A stretch of 64,000 bases of DNA from Halalkalibacter oceani (GTDB lineage Bacteria; Bacillota; Bacilli; Bacillales; Bacillaceae_D), in NCBI RefSeq assembly GCF_040544555.1, contig NZ_JBEPKD010000006.1:62001-126000 (forward strand), given 5' to 3'. Below, piece by piece: positions 49,506 to 57,902 of the stretch (position 1 is the first letter of the stretch; every line of letters begins with the position of its first letter). Both the position numbers and the translations under genes were made by a program. The notes under the pieces were generated by a model. That model searched no databases. It saw nothing but the letters and a program-made list of their open reading frames with translations, and was not told the DNA's origin.

Positions 49506-50525
49506 ATGAAGAGATTTTTATTACTTGTCCTGATGTTAGTCGTAATGGGAATGATCGCAGCGTGTGGATCTGATGAAACGAGTCAAGAAGGAGGCGGAGC
49601 TGCTGAAGGAGCGGGAGCGGAAGGAGAAGCTGAATTTGAACCGTCCGGCCCTCTTGATTGGACGATTGCTTTTGGACCGGGAGGCGGAAATGATGTCATG
49701 GCAAGAAGCATGATTAAGATCATTGAACAGTATGAGCTTTATCCGGAATCAATCGTTCCTGAAAATCGTGAAGGGGGAAGCGGAGCAGTCGGCTGGGGTT
49801 ATTTAATGGGCAAAGCAGGCTCAGACAGCGATATTTCGACAACGAGCGGAAGCTTTATTACGACTCCATTGCAATCTGATCCAGGCTGGACGTATGAAGA
49901 CTTCACCCATGTCGCTTTAATGGCAACGGATGACATGTTCCTCGTCGTGCCGGGAGATTCAGAATTTGAGACGTTGGAAGACTTTATTGAACATGCGAAA
50001 GCCAACCGGTTGAATTTCGGCGGGATCGGTGTTGCCAACGTGGACAGAATGATTGTCGCCACTTTTGCGGAGGAAGCAGGAGTCGAAAATTATGAATATA
50101 TTCCATATGATGACACCGGCTTACAGCTGGCGGATATGTTGGCAGGGACGTTGGATGCTGTCGTATCGAATCCTGGAGACGTGCTCGGACAGCTTGAAGC
50201 AGGAGAATTGAAAGCGCTCGCATTTTCAGGGCAGGAAAGATTGCCCGGCCAGTTTGAGGAAATCCCGACCTTTATTGAATCAGGCTTAGATGTCAACATT
50301 TCGATGCCACGCGGGGTCATTCTGCCGCCGGATGTGCCGGATGAGGTGCGTGAGTATTGGATTGATACGATGAAGCAGATTGCCGAAACGCCGGAATGGA
50401 AAGAGTATATCGAGAAAAATCACTTATCTGAATACATTTTGTATGGCGATGACTTTTCGAATTATTTGGAGGAGACGGTAAGCACATTTGAAGAGATTTT
50501 GACTGAACTCGGTGTCATTGGCTAG
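49506..50525 (+). CDS. tctC: Tripartite tricarboxylate transporter binding lipoprotein (TctC/Bug)
   Basis: 339 residues. Signal peptide with lipobox IAAC near residue 20, a short Gly/Glu/Ala-rich linker, then the Bug/TctC fold with WTIAFGPGGGNDVMARSMIK and VPENREGGSGAVGWGYL near the ligand site. It binds a carboxylate outside the membrane and delivers it to TctBA. AAGGGGG precedes the ATG; TTG 49503 is an alternative. A cre-like palindrome lies just upstream. Confidence 0.9.
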   Translation: MKRFLLLVLMLVVMGMIAACGSDETSQEGGGAAEGAGAEGEAEFEPSGPLDWTIAFGPGGGNDVMARSMIKIIEQYELYPESIVPENREGGSGAVGWGYLMGKAGSDSDISTTSGSFITTPLQSDPGWTYEDFTHVALMATDDMFLVVPGDSEFETLEDFIEHAKANRLNFGGIGVANVDRMIVATFAEEAGVENYEYIPYDDTGLQLADMLAGTLDAVVSNPGDVLGQLEAGELKALAFSGQERLPGQFEEIPTFIESGLDVNISMPRGVILPPDVPDEVREYWIDTMKQIAETPEWKEYIEKNHLSEYILYGDDFSNYLEETVSTFEEILTELGVIG

Positions 50526-50605
50526 CTGGATAATGATAGATAGGTAGACAAGAAAGGGTGACTCATGCACCTGAGAGTCCCCCTTTCACTTTAAGGAGGA
50601 GCGAA

Positions 50606-51052
50606 ATGAGAGTTATATTCTCAGGAATATTGCTTGCCACATCTATTTTCTTCACCGTGTACGGCACAAGATATGAATACGTCACCAGCTCGGGACAGGT
50701 GGGGGCGGGGTTTTTCCCATTATGGCTTGGTGGTCTGTTAATTGTCTTTACAGCTATTACCTTTGCGAAAGATCTTAAGCTTCATCTGCAGAATAAGCCA
50801 TCCTTTGCCATCACGGAAAATGTAAGAACGATGATCATTATGATTGTGTTAACGATTCTCTTTATTGGAACTTTGCAAATTATAGGGGCCGTAATCGGAA
50901 TGATTCTTTATACGTTTGCCGTCTTGTTTGTCCTTAACCGTCAAAGAATGGTCGTAAATACGTTGATTTCCATCTTAGTGCCTTTAGGAACCTACTATTT
51001 GCTGGATGTCTGGCTGAATGCCGGCTTTCCAGAAGGAATATTCGGCTTCTAA
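50606..51052 (+). CDS. tctB: Tripartite tricarboxylate transporter small membrane subunit TctB
   Basis: 148 residues from ATG 50606 behind AAGGAGGAG. Four hydrophobic segments in the DUF1468/TctB arrangement; the VGAGFFPLWLGGLLI motif is typical. Located between tctC and tctA, the standard order. Confidence 0.9.
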   Translation: MRVIFSGILLATSIFFTVYGTRYEYVTSSGQVGAGFFPLWLGGLLIVFTAITFAKDLKLHLQNKPSFAITENVRTMIIMIVLTILFIGTLQIIGAVIGMILYTFAVLFVLNRQRMVVNTLISILVPLGTYYLLDVWLNAGFPEGIFGF

Positions 51053-51073
51053 CGGAGAAGGGAGGAGAAAATA

Positions 51074-52588
51074 GTGGAAATACTTTCAGATCTTTGGTTA
51101 GGACTTTCGGTGGCAATCACCCCTATTAATATATTATTTTTAATGATCGGCGCTTTTGTTGGTATGGTCGTCGGCTTAATTCCCGGATTTGGCCCGACAG
51201 CGGGAATCGCAATTTTACTGTCGCTGACCTTCTCGCTTGAGCCGGTTACAGCCGTTATCATGCTCGCCGGAATTTATTACGGATCGATGTACGGGGGAAC
51301 AATCACTTCGATCATGATTAACACTCCCGGTGAGTCGGCGACGGTTGCCAGTACATTTGACGGCTATCCGCTGGCGAGAAACGGCCGCGTCGGTCCGGCT
51401 CTGGTGATGCAGGCGGTCGCTTCCTTTGTAGGGGGAACGATCGGCGTTCTGCTTATCACTTTATTTGCTCCTTATTTTGCGATGGCCGCGGGAGCGTTCG
51501 GCTCACCTGAGTATTTTCTCGTGATGGTCGGCGGGTTGCTGACATTGGTCATGATTATGGGAGATAACAAAATTAACGGCGTGATCTCGGCACTGATTGG
51601 TCTGGCGATCTCTGTCGTCGGTGTCGACGTCATCTCAGGAGCACAGCGCTTCACCTTTGGAGAGGCCGAATTAATTAACGGCATTTACTTTCTACCTGTA
51701 GCGATCGGGTTGTTCGGGATCGGGGAACTTTTTTATTCGCTTTATTCCGGTCAGCATAAGAAAGAAAAAGAAGAAATCATCCGTCTGGACGACAAAAAAA
51801 GCTTTTGGCCGAATGCACACGACTTTGTCGAAAGCAAGTTCACCCTGCTGCGGGGCTCGTTTCTCGGGTTTGTCGTCGGAATCCTGCCAGGAGCTGGAGC
51901 GACGATTGCATCTTTAATGTCCTATTCACTTGAAAAGCAAGTATCAAAAACGCCTGAAAAGTTCGGGAAAGGTCATATGCCTGGTCTTGTCGCTCCTGAA
52001 TCGGCGAATAACGCGGCTTCTTCCGGAGCGATGATTCCGCTGCTGACGCTCGGGATCCCGGGTTCGGGAGCGACGGCCGTTTTACTCGGAGCCTTTCTGA
52101 TGTGGGGGCTGCAGCCGGGGCCGCTTTTAATGGAACAGGAGCCTGAGTTTGCCTGGGGGCTAATTGCAAGTATGTATTTAGGGAATATCATTTTAATTGC
52201 GATTAATATTTTCGCGATTCCGGTCTTTGTGAAAATAATGGAGGTTCCTTATAAATTACTCGTGCCGGTGATTATGATTCTTTGTACGATTGGAACGTTC
52301 AGTTTACATGGCAGTATGATCGAAACATGGATTATGCTCGTCTTCGGTTTGATCGGCTTCTTCATGAGACTGTATGGGTTTTCCCCTGCTGCCCTTGTCC
52401 TGGCGCTAGTACTCGGGCCGATGGCCGAGCGTTCGCTCAGACAATCATTACTTGTATCTGAAGGCTCGTTCAATATCTTTGTTTCACGGCCGATTTCCCT
52501 TGCCCTGGTCATTTTTATTGCTGTACTGATTGCTTATCCGATTGCGAAATGGATTTACAGACGGATCAGGCGAAAAGGACTCAATTAG
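51074..52588 (+). CDS. tctA: Tripartite tricarboxylate transporter large membrane subunit TctA
   Basis: 504-aa permease with about twelve membrane segments. Conserved blocks: VGLIPGFGPTAGIAILLSLT, TSIMINTPGESATVASTFDG, VGILPGAGATIAS, ESANNAASSGAMIPLLTLGI. GGGAGGAG precedes GTG 51074. It completes a sodium/proton-coupled TTT importer of a di- or tricarboxylate or related acid. The GntR gene follows 96 bp downstream. Confidence 0.93.
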   Translation: MEILSDLWLGLSVAITPINILFLMIGAFVGMVVGLIPGFGPTAGIAILLSLTFSLEPVTAVIMLAGIYYGSMYGGTITSIMINTPGESATVASTFDGYPLARNGRVGPALVMQAVASFVGGTIGVLLITLFAPYFAMAAGAFGSPEYFLVMVGGLLTLVMIMGDNKINGVISALIGLAISVVGVDVISGAQRFTFGEAELINGIYFLPVAIGLFGIGELFYSLYSGQHKKEKEEIIRLDDKKSFWPNAHDFVESKFTLLRGSFLGFVVGILPGAGATIASLMSYSLEKQVSKTPEKFGKGHMPGLVAPESANNAASSGAMIPLLTLGIPGSGATAVLLGAFLMWGLQPGPLLMEQEPEFAWGLIASMYLGNIILIAINIFAIPVFVKIMEVPYKLLVPVIMILCTIGTFSLHGSMIETWIMLVFGLIGFFMRLYGFSPAALVLALVLGPMAERSLRQSLLVSEGSFNIFVSRPISLALVIFIAVLIAYPIAKWIYRRIRRKGLN

Positions 52589-52630
52589 TTGCTAAGTAGG
52601 CTCTCTATATTTAAGGAAGTCGCTTAAACA

Positions 52631-52639
52631 TGATATAAT
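52631..52639 (+). promoter_or_regulatory. Extended -10 promoter of the GntR gene
   Basis: TGATATAAT, a perfect extended -10, 45 bp upstream of the regulator start; the -35 (TTAAGG, 17 bp upstream) is poor. Confidence 0.5.
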
Positions 52640-52684
52640 GAGACAATTAAAAAAGCTGTAGCGACAGGAATACAGAGAGGGACT

Positions 52685-53383
52685 GTGAGGTTGAAAGCGA
52701 TGACGATAAAAGCGAAAACAATAACAGGTGCCGTGTATGAAAGAGTGAAGTCAGATATTTTATCAGGAAAGTATAAGCCGGGTCACCATCTATTGGAGAA
52801 AGAATTAAGCGAAGAGCTTGAAGTCAGCCGCACTCCGATTCGTGATGCCCTGATTCGCTTGCAGGAAGAAGGCTTGGTTGTTCTGAAACCTCATAAAGGG
52901 GTGTTTGTCCGGAAATTAACGCAGCGAAACATTCAGGATTATTACCAGACGAGAGCTGTTTTGGAAGGACTGGGGGCAGAGCTGGCCGCGGAGCATGTCA
53001 CGGCGGATGCGGAAGAGCAGTTCCGGCAGTTGCTGAAAGAGATGAAGAAAACGCTTGCTGAGGATGTCGGTCCGCAAAGCGATGAGAATATTATTAAACT
53101 CAATGATCAATTTCATAATTTTATTTTTCAATTAGCTGGAAATGAAGTGCTCGATAAGATGAGGAGAACGCTGGCTCATCCGATCGCCTTAATCCGCGCG
53201 ACTTCTTGGATCAATCATGATCGAAAGCAGGAGGTGTTTCGCGAGCACGAACAAATCATTGAAGCGATTATTGCCAAGGATAAGAAACTGGCGAGAGAAC
53301 GGGCGGAAATGCATATCCATAAAGCCTGGAAATCAGCAGAATATAATCTTCATCAGCTTCCAGGCGATGAGGAGGGGAATTAA
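52685..53383 (+). CDS. GntR family regulator, FadR/FCD subgroup
   Basis: 232 residues. The N-terminal winged helix (about 10-75: VYERVKSDILSGKYKPG, LEVSRTPIRDALIRLQEEGL) is followed by the all-helical FCD ligand domain (about 90-220) with metal-binding-type His/Asp residues (NDQFHNFIFQLAGN; EHEQIIEAI; MHIHKAW). GTG 52685 has AGAGGG close by; ATG 52700 is also possible. It stands between two carboxylate-utilisation gene sets. The 20-bp GntR-type palindrome at 46876 suggests it represses the first. The second set begins with a small ORF overlapping its stop codon. Confidence 0.92.
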   Translation: MRLKAMTIKAKTITGAVYERVKSDILSGKYKPGHHLLEKELSEELEVSRTPIRDALIRLQEEGLVVLKPHKGVFVRKLTQRNIQDYYQTRAVLEGLGAELAAEHVTADAEEQFRQLLKEMKKTLAEDVGPQSDENIIKLNDQFHNFIFQLAGNEVLDKMRRTLAHPIALIRATSWINHDRKQEVFREHEQIIEAIIAKDKKLARERAEMHIHKAWKSAEYNLHQLPGDEEGN

Positions 53384-53481
53384 TGTTCAATCGGTTGAAG
53401 GAAAGCACACCGTTTGTGCATAACATGGCTTGGATCGTCCGAATGAAAACAAGCAAGCTGAGAAGCAGCTTGTGTGATTGA
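53383..53481 (+). CDS. Putative 32-aa leader/small protein coupled to the GntR gene
   Basis: ATG 53383 overlaps the GntR stop (TAATG) and has an excellent GAGGAGGGG site 6 bp upstream. The 32 codons (MFNRLKESTPFVHNMAWIVR...) end at TGA 53479-53481, inside the start region of the permease gene. The last codons coincide with the hairpin CAAGCTG-AGAAG-CAGCTTG (53453-53471) directly before the permease GTG. The permease has no convincing ribosome site of its own, so ribosomes finishing this ORF could open the hairpin and reinitiate. A function for the peptide itself is unknown. Confidence 0.5.
   Translation: MFNRLKESTPFVHNMAWIVRMKTSKLRSSLCD
53453..53471 (+). promoter_or_regulatory. Hairpin before the DASS permease start
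   Basis: CAAGCTG and CAGCTTG pair perfectly over 7 bp around AGAAG, ending two bases before the GTG start. It may occlude the translation start. Confidence 0.5.
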
Positions 53482-54901
53482 AACGAAGCAGCAAATGAAA
53501 CATGCGTTGAAGTCGTTTCGTCCCGATCTCGTCTTTTATCTTAGTAACAGTGTAAGCTGGTTATTGCTCTTTTTTCTACCGATCGAGCACGCGCTGATGT
53601 TTGTTGTGCTCGTCTTCGCCTTAAGTGGCTGGGCGCTCGGAACATGGCCGCAGCCCATTATTTCTCTCGGCATATTATTGTATTTGGAGCTTGTCGGCAT
53701 TTCTGATTTTGCGCAAGGGCTGGAAGGGTACGCCCAGCCGTTTGTCTGGCTGCTCGTCTCGACGTTCATCATCGCATCGGCCTTTGAGTCGACAGGCTTG
53801 GGAAGACGGATTGCGCTTTCGATTTTTTCGATAGTCAAGGGAAACGCGACAGCGAGTATCGGACTTGTGATTTTGGCCTTGACCATCTTAAGCTTTCTCA
53901 TCCCGACCGGAGCCGGAAGAATCGCGATGATTTTGCCGGTGTGCGTCGGACTGATTGAAGTTGTGCGAAAAAATGGCGACAATCCGGCCTACGCAAAAAG
54001 CGTGCTTCTCGGCGTGACGTTCACCTCGTCCTTCATGTCGTTCGCTTTGATCACCGGCTCCAGTTCATCTGTATATGCCGCTTCCACGATTCAGCTGATG
54101 ACGGGTTTCGATTGGAACTATCTTTACTGGTTTATCGTCAATGTTCCGCTCGCGCTGACGATGCTGCTCGTTCTCTGGCTCGTCTTAATGTGGCGCTATC
54201 CAATCAAGCTCGATCATTGGAGCAAGGGCAGGGCTTATATTAAGGAGAAGCTTGGTGAAATGGGAAGCGTTACTATCAATGAGAAAAAGCTGCTGACGAT
54301 TAGCCTCTTCATGCTGGCCGGCTGGATGACAGAGCCGTTCCATGGCTATTCCGTCGCGATGGTGGCGATGTTCAGCGCGGTGCTGAGCTGCTTGCCGCTT
54401 TTCGGCGTACAGCAATGGAAACAGGCAAGTTCAGCAATTAATTGGAACATTATTATTTTGTTCGGTGCGGCATACGCGCTAGCTGATGCGATGCAGACGA
54501 ACGGAACAGCAGATTGGATTGCCCAAGGCTTGGTCGCCTATATCCCGCCGCAAAGCCCACTGCTCGCCGCGATTGTGATGCTCGTCCTTGTAACCGTTTT
54601 CCGGCTTGGGTTTGCGAATATGCTTGGCGTAACGGCAGTCTTTCTTCCGCTGACGATCAGCCTTGCCGAGGCTTTGGCGATCAATCCGGTTTGGCTGGCG
54701 CAAATCGTCATTATTACTTGCTCGTTTGGCTATTTTCTTCCGACGCAGAGTCCGGCGAATTTAATGACCTTCGCTTTAAACCGCTATTCAAAGGCAGATC
54801 TGTTTCAAGTCGGCATCGTCTTATTCATCGTGACGGTACCGATCATGTTTCTGTTTGCGTTTTTCTATTGGCCGCTTATCGGCTTGAGTCCGTACCGGTA
54901 A
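53474..54901 (+). CDS. SLC13/DASS family anion permease
   Basis: 475 residues with about 12 membrane segments, of the divalent anion:Na+ symporter/ArsB-like ion transporter fold. FLIPTGAGRIAMILPV and, in the second half, FGYFLPTQSPANLMTF are the paired substrate-loop motifs equivalent to the SNT motifs of DASS carriers (here TGA and TQSPAN). It would import a dicarboxylate, sulfonate-like or similar anion. The start is uncertain: GTG 53474 or ATG 53495, both without a strong ribosome site, consistent with coupling to the upstream small ORF. First structural gene of the second acid-utilisation set. Confidence 0.88.
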   Translation: MIETKQQMKHALKSFRPDLVFYLSNSVSWLLLFFLPIEHALMFVVLVFALSGWALGTWPQPIISLGILLYLELVGISDFAQGLEGYAQPFVWLLVSTFIIASAFESTGLGRRIALSIFSIVKGNATASIGLVILALTILSFLIPTGAGRIAMILPVCVGLIEVVRKNGDNPAYAKSVLLGVTFTSSFMSFALITGSSSSVYAASTIQLMTGFDWNYLYWFIVNVPLALTMLLVLWLVLMWRYPIKLDHWSKGRAYIKEKLGEMGSVTINEKKLLTISLFMLAGWMTEPFHGYSVAMVAMFSAVLSCLPLFGVQQWKQASSAINWNIIILFGAAYALADAMQTNGTADWIAQGLVAYIPPQSPLLAAIVMLVLVTVFRLGFANMLGVTAVFLPLTISLAEALAINPVWLAQIVIITCSFGYFLPTQSPANLMTFALNRYSKADLFQVGIVLFIVTVPIMFLFAFFYWPLIGLSPYR

Positions 54902-54977
54902 ATAGAAGGAGTAGTCGGAATTTTTTAAATTAAATCTTATATATGGTGTTTTATCGACAAAAGGAGGGGGCAGCTTG

Positions 54978-56036
54978 ATGACCCGGATAAAGGAAGCTGT
55001 ACTGACAGAATGGATTGGTCAAATTTTAACAGGGAGCGGTCTGGATCAGGAGCAGGCTCAAATGATTTCCGAGCATCTTGTGCTGGCGAATTTACGCGGG
55101 GTTGATTCGCACGGAATCAGTAAGATCGACGTCTATTGCAAACGTCTGGAAAAAGGGATTGTCAACAAAAAACTGAATTTTCATATTACGAAGGAAACTC
55201 CCGTCAGTGCCCTGATCGATGGTGAAAACAGTATGGGGATTTCACTGGCGACGAAAGGGATTAAGCTTGCGGTTCAGAAAGCGAAGGAGGTCGGCGTCGG
55301 CATTGTCGGCATTTCGCATTCCAACCATGCCGGGATGCTGGCTGCTTATACGGATTACGCCGCGCAGCATGACTGCATTTCGATTGCGGTCACAAACGCG
55401 CCGTCGGTGATGGCGCCGTGGGGAGGAAGAACGCCTTTCTTTGGAACGAATCCGATTTCTTACAGCATTCCGACAGGCGGGGAGATGAACATCGTATTTG
55501 ATATGGCAACGACCACTGTCGCAAAAGGAAAAATCGTCCTTGCCGAAAAGGAAAACAAGTCGATTCCGGTTGGATGGGCCATTTCCAAGGACGGCAGGGA
55601 AACAACCGATCCGAAAGAAGCGCTTGAAGGGCTGCTTCTTCCGGTCGGAGGGCCGAAAGGGTATGGTCTCTCCTTTTTAGTGGAAACGCTCTCTTCTTTA
55701 TTTACAGGAGCGGCGTATGGACCGTATATCGGCAGTCTGTTCGATGATTTTGAGCATGAGCAGAATGTCGGCCAGTTTTTCTTTGTGATGAGAGCCGATC
55801 TTTTTCAGGAGTTGGATGTTTTTAAAGCGAGAGTCGATCAAATGGCGCAAGAAATCAAAGGAATTGAACGGATGCAGGGAGTTGACCGAATTTACTTGCC
55901 TGGTGAAATTGAATTTGAGCGGGCGCGCGAGCTGAGACAAAACGGCATTCCGGTTTCCGCGCAAATGCTCGAGACATTGCAGGCGATCAGCGATCAGCTC
56001 GGCATTAAAACCGAGCAATTTAGTCCAGTGGGGTGA
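54978..56036 (+). CDS. Ldh2/malate-L-lactate dehydrogenase family oxidoreductase
   Basis: 352 residues of the family that includes malate/sulfolactate/ureidoglycolate dehydrogenases (YlbC/ComC/AllD fold). Blocks: LANLRGVDSHGISKI, the active-site SHSNHAGMLAAY, APWGGRTPFFGTNPIS and GGPKGYGLSFLVE. NAD(P)-dependent oxidation of an L- or (R)-2-hydroxy acid to the keto acid is expected. AAAAGGAGGGGG precedes the ATG. It overlaps or abuts the D-2-hydroxyacid dehydrogenase gene, so two unrelated enzymes acting on 2-hydroxy acids are encoded in tandem. Confidence 0.9.
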   Translation: MTRIKEAVLTEWIGQILTGSGLDQEQAQMISEHLVLANLRGVDSHGISKIDVYCKRLEKGIVNKKLNFHITKETPVSALIDGENSMGISLATKGIKLAVQKAKEVGVGIVGISHSNHAGMLAAYTDYAAQHDCISIAVTNAPSVMAPWGGRTPFFGTNPISYSIPTGGEMNIVFDMATTTVAKGKIVLAEKENKSIPVGWAISKDGRETTDPKEALEGLLLPVGGPKGYGLSFLVETLSSLFTGAAYGPYIGSLFDDFEHEQNVGQFFFVMRADLFQELDVFKARVDQMAQEIKGIERMQGVDRIYLPGEIEFERARELRQNGIPVSAQMLETLQAISDQLGIKTEQFSPVG

Positions 56037-56041
56037 GCGGA

Positions 56042-56998
56042 ATGAATATCGTCTATGTCGATCCGGTATCATCGGAATTAAAGCAGCTTTTGCTTGAGAT
56101 GAAGCCGCCGGGGGCTGAGCTGTCATTTAGCACCGAGCTTGACTCTGACCGCCGGGAAACTGCCTTTGCGCAAGCCGACTATCTCGTCGTGGCGACAGCG
56201 GAGATATCGGCGTCCTTACTGGAACGGACTCCCCGCCTGGTCCACATTCAAAAAACGGGCGTCGGGGTTGACAATATTGACCTGCAGGCGGCCAAGGAGC
56301 GCAACATTACGGTGGCCAATACACCCGGAGCCAATGCCAACGGGGTGGCAGAGCTGTCAATGCTGATGATTTTGGCGTTGTATCGCAGGCTGCTACTTTT
56401 AGACCGGGAAACGAAGCAAGGAGAGTGGCCGATGTGGAAGCATCGCCTTTCCTCTTATGAAGTAAGTGGGAAGGTTCACGGCTTGTTCGGCTTTGGAAGG
56501 ATCGGTCTGGAAACAGCGCGACGCTCAAAAGCGTTCGGAACGACGATTATCTATTATGACGTTCAGCGCGCGAGCCGTGAGCAGGAGGAAGCGCTAGGGG
56601 CGGTCTATGTCGCAAAAGAGGAACTGCTCAGGCAGGCCGATATTATCAGCCTCCATCTTCCACTGTTGCCTGAAACGAGACATTTTCTTGACAAGGCCGA
56701 ATTCGAGCTGATGAAGCATACGGCTGTACTCATCAATGTGTCGCGCGGCGGCACGGTAAATGAAGAAGCATTGGCGGCTGCGCTGCGGGCGGGGCAAATA
56801 AGCGGAGCCGGAATCGATGTATGGAGCAGTGAGCCGCCGGAACGTAATCATCCGCTTTTTGCATTGGATCAAGTGATTGCCACGCCTCATATTGGAGCTG
56901 GTACGAAAGATACGCTAAAGCGGGTTTTGGAAATTGCTTTCTCAAATATTGAGAAAATTGAAGCAGGAAATCAAGCTAGTAATCTTGTATCTATATAA
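56042..56998 (+). CDS. D-isomer-specific 2-hydroxyacid dehydrogenase
   Basis: 318 residues of the phosphoglycerate/glyoxylate dehydrogenase fold. NAD motif GLFGFGRIGLETARR, the catalytic Arg in LINVSRGGTVNEEAL, Glu in the following helix segment and the catalytic His in ATPHIGAGT. It interconverts a D-2-hydroxy acid and its keto acid. ATG 56042 follows GGGGTGA; GTG 56033 would overlap the previous stop. The pairing with an Ldh2 enzyme parallels the SlcC/ComC pair that racemises sulfolactate, which is a comparison and not proof. Confidence 0.93.
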   Translation: MNIVYVDPVSSELKQLLLEMKPPGAELSFSTELDSDRRETAFAQADYLVVATAEISASLLERTPRLVHIQKTGVGVDNIDLQAAKERNITVANTPGANANGVAELSMLMILALYRRLLLLDRETKQGEWPMWKHRLSSYEVSGKVHGLFGFGRIGLETARRSKAFGTTIIYYDVQRASREQEEALGAVYVAKEELLRQADIISLHLPLLPETRHFLDKAEFELMKHTAVLINVSRGGTVNEEALAAALRAGQISGAGIDVWSSEPPERNHPLFALDQVIATPHIGAGTKDTLKRVLEIAFSNIEKIEAGNQASNLVSI

Positions 56999-57023
56999 GA
57001 GTCGAAAAAAGGAGATTGATATC

Positions 57024-57887
57024 ATGCGTTTAGCGACAATTAAGCAGCACGGTGAAGAAAGAGCAGCGGTTGTACATGACGGAAGAGTTTACTCGGTGAA
57101 GGATATCAACAGCACTTTTCAGCATAATTGGGCAGAGGATCTGTTCGGGCTGATTACGACAGCTGATATTAGCCGCCTTCAAGAGTGGTATGACTCAGAA
57201 GGAGCGGAGGTGCTCGCCAAGCTGGATGGGACCGCCCGCACGGAAGTGGAGTGTGGCCCGCTTTACCGCCATCCCCGCAAAATTTGGGGAATCGGGCTGA
57301 ACTATGTAGAGCATGCTGCGGATTTAAGTGAAAAGGCGCCTAACACCGAACCGGCGAGCTTTATGAAACCGGACACAACGATTATTGGGGAAAAGGATAC
57401 GATTTTGCTGCCGCCACAATCAAAGCGGACGACAGCCGAGGCGGAGCTTGGCGTGATCATCGGGAAAGAATGCAAGAATGTCGAGGAAGAGGATGCGATC
57501 CATTATGTCGCCGGCTACACGACGATTATTGATATGACAGCGGAAGACATTCTCGAGAAAAACCCGCGTTACTTAACGCGTTCGAAAAGCTTTGACACTT
57601 TTTTTAGCTTCGGTCCGGAATTGGTGACGCCTGATGAGGTTGACGATGTCATGAAGCTCGAAGTCTCGACGATGATTAACGGCTCGCTTCATCGGAAAAA
57701 CGTCGTCTCAAACATGACGTTTACGCCATGGAATCTCGTCTCCTTCCATTCGAAAGTGATGACGCTGCTGCCGGGCGACATCATTTCAACCGGGACGCCG
57801 GGTGCTGTCGTGATCCGTGACGGCGATGTTGTCAGCTGCGAGATCAATGGCTTTACGCCGCTTGTCAATCAAGTAAAAAACGCATAA
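57024..57887 (+). CDS. Fumarylacetoacetate hydrolase family protein (1)
   Basis: 287 residues from ATG 57024 behind AAAAGGAG. The N-terminal 75 residues form the small extra domain found in many FAH-family enzymes, followed by the catalytic domain. Features: IWGIGLNYVEHA, the metal-binding Glu pair in TAEAELGVIIG and an Asp in the IDMTAED segment, TRSKSFDTFFSFGPELV, and the C-terminal STGTPGAV. Members hydrolyse acylpyruvates or decarboxylate/tautomerise oxo-dicarboxylates with Mg2+ or Mn2+. The keto acid made by the two dehydrogenases upstream is the likely source of substrate. Confidence 0.9.
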   Translation: MRLATIKQHGEERAAVVHDGRVYSVKDINSTFQHNWAEDLFGLITTADISRLQEWYDSEGAEVLAKLDGTARTEVECGPLYRHPRKIWGIGLNYVEHAADLSEKAPNTEPASFMKPDTTIIGEKDTILLPPQSKRTTAEAELGVIIGKECKNVEEEDAIHYVAGYTTIIDMTAEDILEKNPRYLTRSKSFDTFFSFGPELVTPDEVDDVMKLEVSTMINGSLHRKNVVSNMTFTPWNLVSFHSKVMTLLPGDIISTGTPGAVVIRDGDVVSCEINGFTPLVNQVKNA

Positions 57888-57902
57888 AGGAGTCCTGATA
57901 AG

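Noticed and set aside
54978..56998. Complete sulfolactate degradation operon
   Set aside because: The tandem dehydrogenases resemble ComC/SlcC, but no suyAB sulfolyase or sulfite exporter genes are present in the window.
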